Positions 1 through 7,854 of a stretch of DNA of 64,000 nucleotides are shown here, one piece after another; position 1 is the stretch's first letter; each line of letters opens with the position of its first letter. The DNA lies in assembly GCA_029167045.1 (NCBI GenBank), contig JARFPK010000003.1, forward strand, positions 24,004-88,003, read 5' to 3'. This DNA comes from Candidatus Methanocrinis natronophilus (GTDB lineage: Archaea > Halobacteriota > Methanosarcinia > Methanotrichales > Methanotrichaceae). The notes beneath the pieces were generated by a model, which saw only the letters and a program-made list of their open reading frames with translations, was not told the DNA's origin and did no database searches. The position numbers and the translations under genes are program-made.

Positions 1-834
1 GAAAACCCCCAGGTCCGGTTCAAGGCAGCCTGGGCCCTGGGAAAGATGAGGGAGAGAAGGGCCGTCGGTCCCCTATCAACAGCCCTCTCTCTGGATGAAG
101 ACCCCTCCGTCAGGGAGTGGGCGGCTTCGGCCCTGGAGGCGATCGGAGACCCCAGGGCCGTCCCTGCCCTCGCCCAGTCACTGGCGACGGACCCGTCCGG
201 GGAGGTGAGGCTCCGATCGTCCCTCGCCCTCGTCGCCTTCGGCGCCGTGGACGCCTTCGAAGAGCTTCTGGGAAGGGGGGACCTGGATGCGAAGAGGATG
301 GCGGTCGTCGCCCTCGGACGCCTCCGGTCTGCCGGATCCCTCCCCTTGGTGGCGCCTTTCGTCGGGGCCGAGGACCCGGAGCTACGGAGGAGGGCAGCCT
401 GGTCCCTGGGAGAGATGGGGACGGAGGAGGCGGCACCCCACCTCGCGCCGGCCCTCTCGGACGATACCCCCGCCGTCAGGATGGAGGCGGCGGGCTCCCT
501 AGGAAAGATCGGTGGCCATGAAGCATGCGGAATGGCAGCGTCCCTCCTCGAGGACCCCGACTCCAGGGTGAGGCTCGCCGCCGTCACCGCCCTGGGGGAG
601 ATCGGCCTTCCCGACGGCCTCGACCGGCTGGTGGCGGTCCTCTTCGGCGTGGACGACGAGGAGATCCGGGCCTGGGCCGCCTGGTCCCTGGGGGAGATCG
701 GCGACATGCGGGCGATCGAGCCCCTCCAGGAGGCGTGCGTCCGGTGCTCACCAAAGGTCAGGGAGAAGGCCCTCGACTCTCTGGTGGAGGTCTTCGGTTT
801 CGGCGGTGGGGAGAAGGGCGATGGAGGGATTTAG
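1..834 (+). CDS. HEAT/PBS-lyase repeat protein, 5' end outside window
   Basis: The frame is open from the first base, and the residues before the first ATG (position 46) already read as a HEAT repeat, so the gene starts upstream of the window. What is visible is a run of about eight ~31-residue repeats with the pattern (D)xxVRxxAAxALGxIGDxRAVxxL, the PBS-lyase type of HEAT repeat that folds into a helical solenoid. Such proteins are scaffolds or binding platforms; no enzymatic residues are visible. The C-terminus is a short Gly/Lys-rich tail. No signal peptide can be judged because the N-terminus is missing. It lies 55 bp upstream of the marker 2 gene on the same strand and may be co-transcribed. 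Function unknown beyond a protein-binding scaffold. Confidence 0.85.
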   Translation, partial: ENPQVRFKAAWALGKMRERRAVGPLSTALSLDEDPSVREWAASALEAIGDPRAVPALAQSLATDPSGEVRLRSSLALVAFGAVDAFEELLGRGDLDAKRMAVVALGRLRSAGSLPLVAPFVGAEDPELRRRAAWSLGEMGTEEAAPHLAPALSDDTPAVRMEAAGSLGKIGGHEACGMAASLLEDPDSRVRLAAVTALGEIGLPDGLDRLVAVLFGVDDEEIRAWAAWSLGEIGDMRAIEPLQEACVRCSPKVREKALDSLVEVFGFGGGEKGDGGI

Positions 835-888
835 CCCCAGGGACCTTCGGACACCGTCACCTATTTTTCCAGGGCGGTCGTCTGATGG

Positions 889-1854
889 ATGATGAACCTT
901 GAGTCTCTCGCGGCCGAGCTTCGCGGGTTCGTGGGGATAACCCGCAAGAGGGCCATCGGCGATCTCGTCGGCCACTTTCCCGTGGAATCGGACCTGATCA
1001 TAGCCTCTTTCGGGGAGGATGCGGCGGTCATCGACGACGGCGAAGAGGTGATCCTCCTCGCCGCCGACGGGATCTGGTCGAGGCTTCTGGAGGCCGACGC
1101 CGAATGGGCCGGCTACTGCGCCGTCCTCGTCAACGTCCACGACATCGCGGCGATGGGAGGTTGGCCTTTAGCGATGGTGGACGTCTTCTCCGCCGCCTCG
1201 GAGGACCTCGCCGAGGAGGTCCTCTCCGGGATGAGGAAGGGGATTGAGAAGTTCAATGTTCCCATAGTCGGCGGCCACTTCCATCCGGACACCCCCTACT
1301 CCTCCCTCGACGTCGCCATCCTCGGGAAGGCGAAGAAGGGGGCGGTCATCCTCAGCTCTTCGGCGAGGCCCGGCGACTCCGTCGTCGTCGGGGTCGACCT
1401 CGAAGGGAGGGTCCACCCGAAGTTCGCCATCAACTGGGACACCACCAGCTTCAAGGACGGGGAGGTCCTCCTCCGGCAGCTCGGATCGATGAGGGAGCTG
1501 GGGGAACGGGCCCTGGTGACGGCAGGAAAGGATATCAGCAACCCTGGGATGCTGGGGACCCTGGGGATGCTCCTGGAGTCGAGCCGGGCTGGGGCGGTCG
1601 TCGACATCGACCTCATCCCTCGACCCGAGGGGATGGATATGCTAGACTGGCAGAAGATGTATCCGGGGATGGGCTTCGTAGTGACCGCCCCCCCGGAGAA
1701 GGCCGGAGAGGTCACCGGGGTCTTTATCGAACGCGGCCTAGCCTCGGCCGTCATCGGAGAGGTGACGGAAGGGCGCAGGCTCGTGATATCATCGGGATCG
1801 GAGACGGCGGTCCTCTTCGACTTCGAGGCCGAGAGTATCACGGGGATCGGGTGA
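889..1854 (+). CDS. Methanogenesis marker protein 2 (AIR-synthase-related)
   Basis: A 321-residue protein of the PurM/AIR-synthase/SelD/HypE superfamily. The N-terminal half carries the ATP-binding pattern with FGEDAAVI and a downstream VNVHDIAAMGG segment; the C-terminal half has ISNPGMLGTLGMLLESS, the position of the second PurM domain. The overall sequence matches methanogenesis marker protein 2, a family found in methanogens whose substrate is unknown; the fold suggests an ATP-dependent ligase or phosphotransfer step. Two ATG codons (889 and 892) start the frame and I see no strong ribosome site choosing between them. The marker 4/MtxX gene follows after 4 bp, so the two are probably one operon. 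Confidence 0.85.
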   Translation: MMNLESLAAELRGFVGITRKRAIGDLVGHFPVESDLIIASFGEDAAVIDDGEEVILLAADGIWSRLLEADAEWAGYCAVLVNVHDIAAMGGWPLAMVDVFSAASEDLAEEVLSGMRKGIEKFNVPIVGGHFHPDTPYSSLDVAILGKAKKGAVILSSSARPGDSVVVGVDLEGRVHPKFAINWDTTSFKDGEVLLRQLGSMRELGERALVTAGKDISNPGMLGTLGMLLESSRAGAVVDIDLIPRPEGMDMLDWQKMYPGMGFVVTAPPEKAGEVTGVFIERGLASAVIGEVTEGRRLVISSGSETAVLFDFEAESITGIG

Positions 1855-1858
1855 TATC

Positions 1859-2668
1859 GTGGACGGAAGGTTCATCGAGAGGATGGAGCGGGAGGCTAGA
1901 GGCCGGAGGGCCAGGATAGGGGTAGGCGCATACGGAGGGAGCCCCGAACTCCTGGCCGGTATGGAGGAGGCGGCAGAGTTCGCCGAGATCGTCCTGGTGG
2001 GAGACCCCGGCACCGACGACGACGTCGGAGAGGATCTCGCCGTCGTCAGAACCGACGATCCCGCCTCCCTCCTGGTGGACCTCCTGGATAAGGGGGATAT
2101 CGACGGGGCGGTGAGGGGAAACCTCTCCGCCACCAGGGTGATGAGGAAGATATCCAGGATCTTCGATCTGAGGGTCAGAAGGCTCTCTCTTCTCGCCCTC
2201 CCGGACTGGTCCTTCTTCCTCGCCCCCGTCGGGATAGACGAAGGGGAGTCGCTATCCGATCGCCTCGACCTGGCGTTGATGGGCGCCTGGTACCTCCGGA
2301 ATATGGGGATCGACCCCCACCTCTCGATCCTCTCCGGGGGTAGGATGGAAGACCTGGGGAGGTCCGACCGGGTCGATCGGACCCTGGCCGAGGGGGAGCT
2401 GTTGGCCCGGCTCGCCCGGGACGGAGGCGTCCGGGCGGAGCACCGGAGTATCCTCATCGAGACCTCTCGCGGCGACGACCTCATCGTAGCCCCCGACGGC
2501 ATATCAGGAAACCTCATCTTCCGGACCCTTATGCTAGTCTCCGGCGCCAGGGGCTACGGCGCTCCCGTCATCATGGACCCCGTCTTCGTCGACTCCAGCC
2601 GGGCGAGGAAAAGCTTCGTCGGGCCGATCACCCTCGCCAGCGCTCTCGTCGCGATGAAGGGGCGGTGA
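1859..2668 (+). CDS. mtxX: Methanogenesis marker protein 4 / MtxX-like
   Basis: A 269-residue protein with a GTG start 4 bp after the marker 2 stop. The order of motifs (an N-terminal IGVGAYGGSPELL strand-loop, then DGAVRGNLSAT, LSILSGGRMEDLGR and GNLIFRTLMLVSGARGYGAP) matches the MtxX family, also called methanogenesis marker protein 4, which is related to phosphate acetyl/butyryltransferases and PlsX-like enzymes. It was named from an association with methyltransferase genes, but no activity is established. Length fits the family. Coupling to marker 2 suggests a shared pathway. The last codons are repeated about 74 bp downstream (see the repeat entry). Confidence 0.8.
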   Translation: MDGRFIERMEREARGRRARIGVGAYGGSPELLAGMEEAAEFAEIVLVGDPGTDDDVGEDLAVVRTDDPASLLVDLLDKGDIDGAVRGNLSATRVMRKISRIFDLRVRRLSLLALPDWSFFLAPVGIDEGESLSDRLDLALMGAWYLRNMGIDPHLSILSGGRMEDLGRSDRVDRTLAEGELLARLARDGGVRAEHRSILIETSRGDDLIVAPDGISGNLIFRTLMLVSGARGYGAPVIMDPVFVDSSRARKSFVGPITLASALVAMKGR

Positions 2669-2743
2669 GCCCCCAGAGGGGCCACGCCTCCATCGCCCCC
2701 ATATCTCGCGCCAGGGTCATCAGGGCGATGAAGGGGCGGTGAG
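2651..2743 (+). repeat. Direct repeat of the mtxX 3' end
   Basis: The 19 bp GCGATGAAGGGGCGGTGAG occurs at 2651-2669, spanning the mtxX stop codon, and again exactly at 2725-2743. The bases just before each copy are also similar. This looks like a small local duplication of the gene end; it codes for nothing recognisable. Confidence 0.7.
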
Positions 2744-2790
2744 TTAGTCGAGGCGAAAGACGGTCCTAGAAGAACAGGAAAAATAATTTC

Positions 2791-2808
2791 GGGGCGGCAT
2801 CCCGCCCC
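2791..2808 (-). terminator. Putative terminator hairpin of the FmdE-like gene
   Basis: A GGGGCGG/CCGCCCC stem with a 4-nt loop lies 16 bp beyond the stop of the minus-strand FmdE-like gene. Read on that strand it is followed by GAAATTATTTTTCC, a T-rich tract that fits archaeal termination. mtxX on the plus strand ends about 120 bp before it, so it may serve convergent transcripts. Confidence 0.5.
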
Positions 2809-2823
2809 GCGATCACTTTGGCT

Positions 2824-3861
2824 TCAGCCGGACATTACCCCCAGGACCTTCAGGGGGTGGACCCCCGCTCCCTGGAGGGCGAAGAGCTCGTCTTCGTCTG
2901 CGAGGCTGAACTCCTTGATGGTGGAGACGAAGGTCTCCGGGGAGTCGACGGCGTCCATCAGGATTATATCCTGCTGTAGCCTTGCGGCCCATCTCGGCCA
3001 GCCCTCGGAGTTGCTCATCTCCGTCGCCTTGTCGAAGTCGAAGCCGAGGACGAGGCCGTCACCGGTCTTGGAGGCGGCATCCCACCGGATGAATATCCCC
3101 GCGACCCTGGTGCCGAACTTCTCCGTCAGGGCAGACGTCTCGTCTGCTGTCAGCTTTTTGACGAAGAGGCCGCCCTTTCCGGGGGTGCAGTCCCAGGCCA
3201 CCTGGAAGTAGTCGTCTTTGCACCAGTTGGGGCAGGCTATCACCCTGTAGCTGTGGTTTGTCGCGTCTTCAATGGGGAGCTCTTTCTCCATATATCTCGC
3301 CAAGAGCAAGCCGCTGGAGACCCCGGGGCAGAGGTGGTCGTGGAGCTCCACCGCCTTCATGAATATATAGGGGGTCTTCTCGTGGGCCCAGACGTTGACG
3401 ACGGGGAGCATGTGGTCGAAGACCCCGGGCTTCCAGCCTTCGACGTCGGCGAGGACCGTCTCGGCGTCGATCTTATCCATCTCCTGGACGGCGAAGCCGT
3501 TCCCGTCATCGTTCACCTTCATGTAGACCGCCTCACCGGTATTCTTGTCGTAGAACCCAAACCATAGGGGCTTCCAGGGGGGGCTCAAGATGTTGAGGAG
3601 GTTTCCCTTTCCCGGAGTGCAGCCGGTGGCCTCCATCACCGCATCGAGGCATTCTTCCGTCGTCTGGCCGTCTATCACGGCGTATCCGGCGTTGGTCAGG
3701 GCCAGAACATCGGCGTCGCCCCGCTCAAATCCCATCTCTGCCATGGCGTACTCTGCGGCGTCGGAGCCGAGCTGGTACATATCCACCCCTTCTGCCATGG
3801 CCAGACCCGGCGCCAGGGCCAGGAGGAGGAGGGTCGTCGCTATAATTCGATCGATCTTCAC
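2824..3861 (-). CDS. Secreted FmdE-family protein
   Basis: A 345-residue protein with a GTG start preceded by AGGTGATT, a clear ribosome site. The first ~23 residues form a cleavable-looking signal peptide (two positive residues, a Leu-rich core, AMA end). Residues ~35-90 contain a CTPGKGN motif and the central region has the FmdE signature HDHLCPGVSSG, with conserved His and Cys for metal binding; a second CTPGKGG follows near residue 225. FmdE is named from formylmethanofuran dehydrogenase operons, but exported versions in methanogens are uncharacterised and probably bind a metal or a metallated tetrapyrrole. The exported location argues against a role in the cytoplasmic dehydrogenase itself. 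It stands alone, convergent with mtxX. Confidence 0.8.
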   Translation of the reverse strand: MKIDRIIATTLLLLALAPGLAMAEGVDMYQLGSDAAEYAMAEMGFERGDADVLALTNAGYAVIDGQTTEECLDAVMEATGCTPGKGNLLNILSPPWKPLWFGFYDKNTGEAVYMKVNDDGNGFAVQEMDKIDAETVLADVEGWKPGVFDHMLPVVNVWAHEKTPYIFMKAVELHDHLCPGVSSGLLLARYMEKELPIEDATNHSYRVIACPNWCKDDYFQVAWDCTPGKGGLFVKKLTADETSALTEKFGTRVAGIFIRWDAASKTGDGLVLGFDFDKATEMSNSEGWPRWAARLQQDIILMDAVDSPETFVSTIKEFSLADEDELFALQGAGVHPLKVLGVMSG

Positions 3862-4360
3862 ATAATCACCTGATTTTCAATACCTTACGCCTGCAATATT
3901 CTAATTTATGCTACGCAAGCCGGAAAGAGTTCTACTCAATTATTTATAACATTTTTGGTCGAAATTCATAATAATCAATACTTTGTCCAGAATAGCTCAT
4001 ATTAATTGATGACCTGCTCTGGAGAATATGGCAGAAGAAGGGCGCCGTTTTTGGCTTGGCTTTGCCCCAGATACGGCGCCCGTGGTTGGAGAGAGGGCAA
4101 TGGCCTTTAGGGGGATGCCATCTCAAGGAGGTCGCAGCATGGCGAGAGTATTGCACCCCAACGGGGAGATAATCTTAATTAGTAATAAATCTTTTGGTTA
4201 AATTCATACAAGGTCGGATCCTACCGATGGGAGTCCCAGTTTCATCTCTCTCGAAGCCGTATCTCGATATCTCGCCGATTTCCTATACAAATCAGATCAT
4301 CCGCAATACAATGGCGGCGTTTGAAGAAGAGGCGTGCTATCTCTCACGGGGGTTCCAGGG
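3862..4360. other. Non-coding stretch upstream of the truncated ABC ATPase
   Basis: About 500 bp with no gene I can support. It is AT-rich near 3880-4020 and 4160-4210, which will include the promoter of the FmdE-like gene, and has a GC-rich patch at about 4045-4140 with complementary GGCGCCGT/ACGGCGCC segments. A 70-codon open frame on the minus strand (3944-4156) has no recognisable protein character. Confidence 0.5.
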
Positions 4361-4513
4361 ATGACCATGGCGATAGAGACTATCGGGCTGATCAATACCT
4401 ACAACGGACGGACGAGGGCCCTGGACGGGGTGGACCTGCAGGTCCGTCCTGGGGAGGTCTTCGCCTTTCTGGGACCGAGCGGCTCGGGGAAGACGACCCT
4501 GATGAGATCCTGA
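4361..4513 (+). pseudogene. ABC transporter ATPase, N-terminal fragment
   Basis: From the ATG at 4361 the frame gives 50 residues that read as the start of an ABC-type ATP-binding subunit: a beta strand, [18 protein letters not shown] and an intact Walker A motif [10 protein letters not shown], then a stop six bases later. The Q-loop, signature and Walker B parts (at least 180 residues) are missing. Immediately downstream, in another frame, the end of an unrelated gene begins, so a deletion or rearrangement has joined two broken genes. Too short to function. Confidence 0.75.
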
Positions 4514-4536
4514 CAACCCAGTCTCGGCCGACCTCA

Positions 4537-4983
4537 GGGGAGGCCTGGGCCTTCGGCCTCGCCCCCGGCCTCCTGCACGGGCCCCTGGACGTCGCGGCGA
4601 TCCGAAAAGTCGATGCCGGGAAGATGACCGCCAACGAGGCCTTCACCCGGGGCGGGATCCTCCGAAAGCGGGGCCTCACCCTCAAGGGCTGCACGGAAGA
4701 AGAGAAGGAGGCGGCCTTCGAATCCCTCGCCCTATACGCCGCCATGGAGATATCCGCCATGGCCGTTCTCCTGCGGGACTGCGGCGCAGCCAAATCGGCG
4801 CTCTATCTGGCGGGCGACCCCGCCCCCCGGATCGCGGGGAGGGTCTCGCGGCTTCCGGGGCGCGAGGTTCTGCCGCTCGCAACCTGCGATGCAGCCGTGG
4901 GGTGCGCCCTGATTGCGGAGGATGTGAATGGCGGGGCGAGGGAGGTTCTGGGGATCGGGGTGGATGGGAGGGTGTGGGGGTAG
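4537..4983 (+). pseudogene. C-terminal fragment resembling methanogenesis marker 12 / acetate-kinase-like protein
   Basis: This frame encodes about 148 residues with the pattern LLHGPLDVAAIRKVDAG, then TANEAFTRGGIL, and an end with CDAAVGCALIAEDV and REVLGIGVDG. That arrangement resembles the C-terminal domain of methanogenesis marker protein 12 and related DUF1464 proteins of the acetate kinase/Hsp70 fold; the N-terminal half, including the phosphate loops, is absent. The frame can be read back to a TTG at 4321, but that stretch overlaps the ABC ATPase fragment in another frame and is unlikely to be real. I call it a remnant; the family assignment is from memory of the motif pattern and is moderate. 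Confidence 0.55.
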
Positions 4984-5007
4984 TGGAGCCACGTAACTTA
5001 ACTGGCG

Positions 5008-5044
5008 AAATCTTGGCGTTTATGGAGAAAAACGCTAAATTTTA
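5008..5044. repeat. Degenerate copy of the integrase-start palindrome
   Basis: TTGGCGTTTATGGAGAAAAA followed by CGCTAAATTTTA is an imperfect version of the 36-bp palindrome that encloses the start codon of the tyrosine recombinase at 12855. Here the ATG opens only a 7-codon frame (MEKNAKF) and no recombinase follows. It may be a solo target site or the scar of a lost integrase gene. Confidence 0.5.
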
Positions 5045-5291
5045 GACTGTTAAGAATCGATAACATCATCAATAGCGGGGAGATAACCAGCAGCTTGTCT
5101 GCGTGTCAGGTTTTGTTCGTACCAATTCAACGGAATGCAGACACGACCTATTCATCTTAGATCGTCTTCTTTGATCGGAGAATTTGGAAGGCTTTGGGCA
5201 GTCTTAGTCCCGGATCATCGACCAAAAAGCTATAATCTTCCCCAGAGTCACAATTTTCCTCAATGGCTGACGGCCGAGAAGGGAGCGGATC

Positions 5292-6260
5292 ATGAACGAT
5301 CTAAGGCTGAGCTCATCGGAGAAGCTCCAATCGGTCTTTATACTCCTCAGCATAGGGTTCGGGCTGGGTATCAGCCGCTTTCCCCAGATAGCCCAGCATG
5401 GGGGGGCTGCGATACTTCCTGCCCTGATGCTGATGCTTTACATCATATTCCTGCAGATGCCCCTGGAGCGGTTGGGCCGGGGGTTTGCCAATCTAAAGGT
5501 GGCGGGGCTCAGCCTGACGGTCAATTTCTTATTCACCCCCTTCTTCGCTTTTGGGCTGGGTTATCTCTTCTTGAGGAGTTCTCCGGACCTATGGGTCGGC
5601 TTCTTCATGCTCATGCTAACACCCTGTACAGACTGGTATCTCGTCTTCACCAGCATGGCGAAGGGGGACGTGGGGCTCGGAGCGTCTCTATTGCCCTGGA
5701 ACCTCTTTCTGCAGCTGGCGCTGTTGCCCCTATATCTGGCTCTCCTCGCAGGATATGTCGTTCCTATAGACGTCCTTCTCCTGGGAAAGAGCGTGGTTCT
5801 AGTCGTTGTGCTTCCCCTGGGGACCGCGTACTCGACCCGGATCATCCTGACGAGGGCGAAGAGCGGCGAGTTCTTCAGGGAGGTATTCCTCGCCAAAGTG
5901 GGAGGCCTCCACTTCCCGTTCCTATTGGTCGCCATAACGGGGATGTTCGTATCTCAGGGGCAGGCGGTCGCTGATAATCCCTTTGTTATGGCCAACCTTT
6001 TGGCCCCCATCATGATTTTCTTCACAACTATTTATATAATAAGCCAAATCGTGGCGAAGCTCTTCGGGTTCACATATCCCGAGATGGCATCTTTCACCTG
6101 TACCACCATCGCCCGAAACTCGCCGCTGGCGCTGGCGATCGCTGTGACCGCCTTCCCCGACCAGCCTCTGATAGCTCTGACCCTGGTCATAGGACCTCTG
6201 ATAGAGCTGCCGGTTCTGATTGTGATCACAAGATTGCTTCTGAAAAGAAGAAAATGTTAA
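5292..6260 (+). CDS. BASS/ACR3-type permease (bile acid:Na+ symporter or arsenical-resistance family)
   Basis: A 322-residue integral membrane protein with about ten hydrophobic segments. The segment TPCTDWYLVFTSMAKGD and a second conserved stretch FTCTTIARNSPLALAIAVTAFP are the two broken-helix regions typical of the bile-acid:sodium symporter superfamily, and the first resembles the Cys-containing signature of ACR3 arsenite effluxers. Substrate cannot be fixed from sequence: arsenite efflux is possible, but no arsR or arsenate reductase lies beside it. The ATG at 5292 follows AAGGGAGCGG, a usable ribosome site. Flanking DNA on both sides contains gene remnants, so it appears as an isolated gene. 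Confidence 0.75.
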   Translation: MNDLRLSSSEKLQSVFILLSIGFGLGISRFPQIAQHGGAAILPALMLMLYIIFLQMPLERLGRGFANLKVAGLSLTVNFLFTPFFAFGLGYLFLRSSPDLWVGFFMLMLTPCTDWYLVFTSMAKGDVGLGASLLPWNLFLQLALLPLYLALLAGYVVPIDVLLLGKSVVLVVVLPLGTAYSTRIILTRAKSGEFFREVFLAKVGGLHFPFLLVAITGMFVSQGQAVADNPFVMANLLAPIMIFFTTIYIISQIVAKLFGFTYPEMASFTCTTIARNSPLALAIAVTAFPDQPLIALTLVIGPLIELPVLIVITRLLLKRRKC

Positions 6261-6449
6261 TTCGCCATCATCAGCCCCCTGATGGCCGATAGGCAATAGA
6301 CCTCCGCTTTTCGGCGAGGACGACAGGCGTCGGAGACGGGCTTGGGGTCTGCGTAGACCTTGGTGGAGAGATGGATCAAATCAACTGGGGGAGAAAGAGC
6401 GGCAAGAACGGCAGAAGCGGTTAGCAGGGCAAGGCCGCCATCAGCTCAG

Positions 6450-6545
6450 ATGCAGATCCGAGTCGTCAACTCCCAGGCCGAGATAGCCACTGTGGATCCA
6501 GAGGAGAGGGTGGTCTATCTGGCTATCCATCCTGTCGCCCTTTGA
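6450..6545 (+). pseudogene. DUF1699 family protein, N-terminal fragment
   Basis: Thirty-one codons starting MQIRVVNSQAEI and continuing PEERVVYLAIHP correspond to the first ~28 residues of the two complete DUF1699 proteins at 62932 and 63473 (which begin MKIRVVSSKKEI or MKIRIISSKDDI). The frame stops at TGA 6543-6545, and the remaining ~105 residues, including the EGDVWGHRKDIDEYY block, are absent. A clear remnant of a third paralog. Confidence 0.7.
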
Positions 6546-6561
6546 GCGAGCCGAAAAGTGA

Positions 6562-6714
6562 CACCGCATCTTCTCCAGTTCCTTCGTGGAGTATGAGGGC
6601 GAGATGGCTCCAATCCCCCAGCCGGACCCTCTCTTTGTCGCAATCGTGATGCAATTTAAAAAAGTGAATGACGGCTTGCATGCCATACAACTCGGCAGAT
6701 ACATGGAATTGTAG
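6562..6714 (+). pseudogene. C-terminal remnant of an unidentified protein
   Basis: Directly after the DUF1699 fragment, in a different frame, 50 codons without a start read as ordinary protein: FVEYEGEMAPIPQPDPLFVA, then a VMQFKKVNDGLHAIQLG segment, ending at TAG 6712-6714. The composition (acidic strand, Pro-rich turn, amphipathic helix) is coding-like, and an upstream in-frame stop at 6559 shows the gene is broken. I do not recognise the family. Confidence 0.4.
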
Positions 6715-6765
6715 CCCCATCCTCGGAAGGCTGCAGCATCCAGGGGGGGGTAAGCGGGCTGATCG

Positions 6766-7782
6766 TCAGGCAGACGGAACCCGAGCCAGCGACCTCCGAA
6801 CGAGCAGCAGTGTTACGGCTGCGGAGATCAGGAGCGGGATCCAGAAGGTGACGACGCGTGCCATGATTGCTATCGAGAATGCTTCGGGCAGTATCAGCCC
6901 ACCGGAGACGAGGACCAGCACCATGCTCCCTTCGAAGGTGAGGAGGCCGCCCGGCAGGAGTGGGATCATGCTGACAAGATATGCCGTATAGGTGGCAATG
7001 ATGACTAACATCAGGCTGATCTCGTATCCGAGCATGGCGGCGACCAGGTAAACCTTCACCGGATAGAAGGCCCAGACAATGAACCCCAGGAGGAAGAGGT
7101 ATGCCCCGTTATGAGGATTGGTGATGAGGGTCCTGGAGGTCGCGGATGCATCGCTCAGGAATGCATGTGCAGCCGCCAATTTTCCGAGGATTTTTACCGA
7201 GATCGGGTGGTGGTGGGGGGTCCCGATCTTCCGCACCGCCTGAACGAGGCGCCCTCCGCGGACGCGGTGGAGAGAGAAGAAAAGGCCTATCAGGCAGATG
7301 ATGATGGCAAGCCCGAGAAACGCCGCATACACGACCGGAGGCAGGGTGACGAATAACAGGGCAGACCCAAGAGTGAGCAGGCTGATGATCAGAAACGGAA
7401 GCAGAGAGTAGAATTTACTGACGATCATGATCGACGTCAGATCCTGATAGGACAGCGAGCTCTCCCTGCGCATCAGGTATATCTTCATAGTCTCGCCGCC
7501 GATCTTTGCGGACGGAGTGACGCTCTCGACAAAGACCCCGGCCATGTTGATCAGGAATACGTTGAAGATCGATACCGCGGCGGTCTTCTGCTTCAGAAGG
7601 AAGAACCAGATGTAGGAGGTAAGAAATATTGTGAACAGCTGCAGTGCGGTCAGCAGAGCGAGCTCTAACGGGGTTATCCTGCCGAGAATGCGGCTTATGT
7701 CGTCCAAGCCGATGATTACGGCGGCGATCGTTATCAGGAGCGCCCCAGCCCCCAGAAGCGGTCCGCGTTTCATCGCCTGCAC
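6766..7782 (-). CDS. Flippase-like integral membrane protein (UPF0104 / LPG-synthase TM family)
   Basis: A 338-residue membrane protein with about eight hydrophobic segments. The pattern INMAGVFVESVTPSAKIGGE, followed by YLMRRESS and, near the C-terminus, SMIPLLPGGLLTFEGSMVLV, is the signature of the lysylphosphatidylglycerol synthetase transmembrane (flippase-like, UPF0104) family. In archaea these proteins lack the bacterial aminoacyl-transferase domain and are thought to move lipids or glycolipids, unproven here. It is the last gene of a minus-strand cluster with FeoB and two nicotianamine-synthase-like enzymes, 72 bp after feoB. Given that context it could instead export a small molecule, but this is only inference. 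Confidence 0.75.
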   Translation of the reverse strand: MQAMKRGPLLGAGALLITIAAVIIGLDDISRILGRITPLELALLTALQLFTIFLTSYIWFFLLKQKTAAVSIFNVFLINMAGVFVESVTPSAKIGGETMKIYLMRRESSLSYQDLTSIMIVSKFYSLLPFLIISLLTLGSALLFVTLPPVVYAAFLGLAIIICLIGLFFSLHRVRGGRLVQAVRKIGTPHHHPISVKILGKLAAAHAFLSDASATSRTLITNPHNGAYLFLLGFIVWAFYPVKVYLVAAMLGYEISLMLVIIATYTAYLVSMIPLLPGGLLTFEGSMVLVLVSGGLILPEAFSIAIMARVVTFWIPLLISAAVTLLLVRRSLARVPSA

Positions 7783-7854
7783 CAGAGCATTGCCGGTTCA
7801 TAACGCCAGACCGGAGATGGCTGGATCCATGGGTGGGAAACGAGGAATGCCACC

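Noticed and set aside
3944..4156. 70-codon minus-strand frame
   Set aside because: No start context, no recognisable motif; composition resembles random translation.
5135..5974. 279-codon plus-strand frame overlapping the BASS/ACR3 permease
   Set aside because: Out-of-frame shadow of the permease with Pro/Arg/Gly-rich low-quality sequence; the permease frame has a ribosome site and family motifs.
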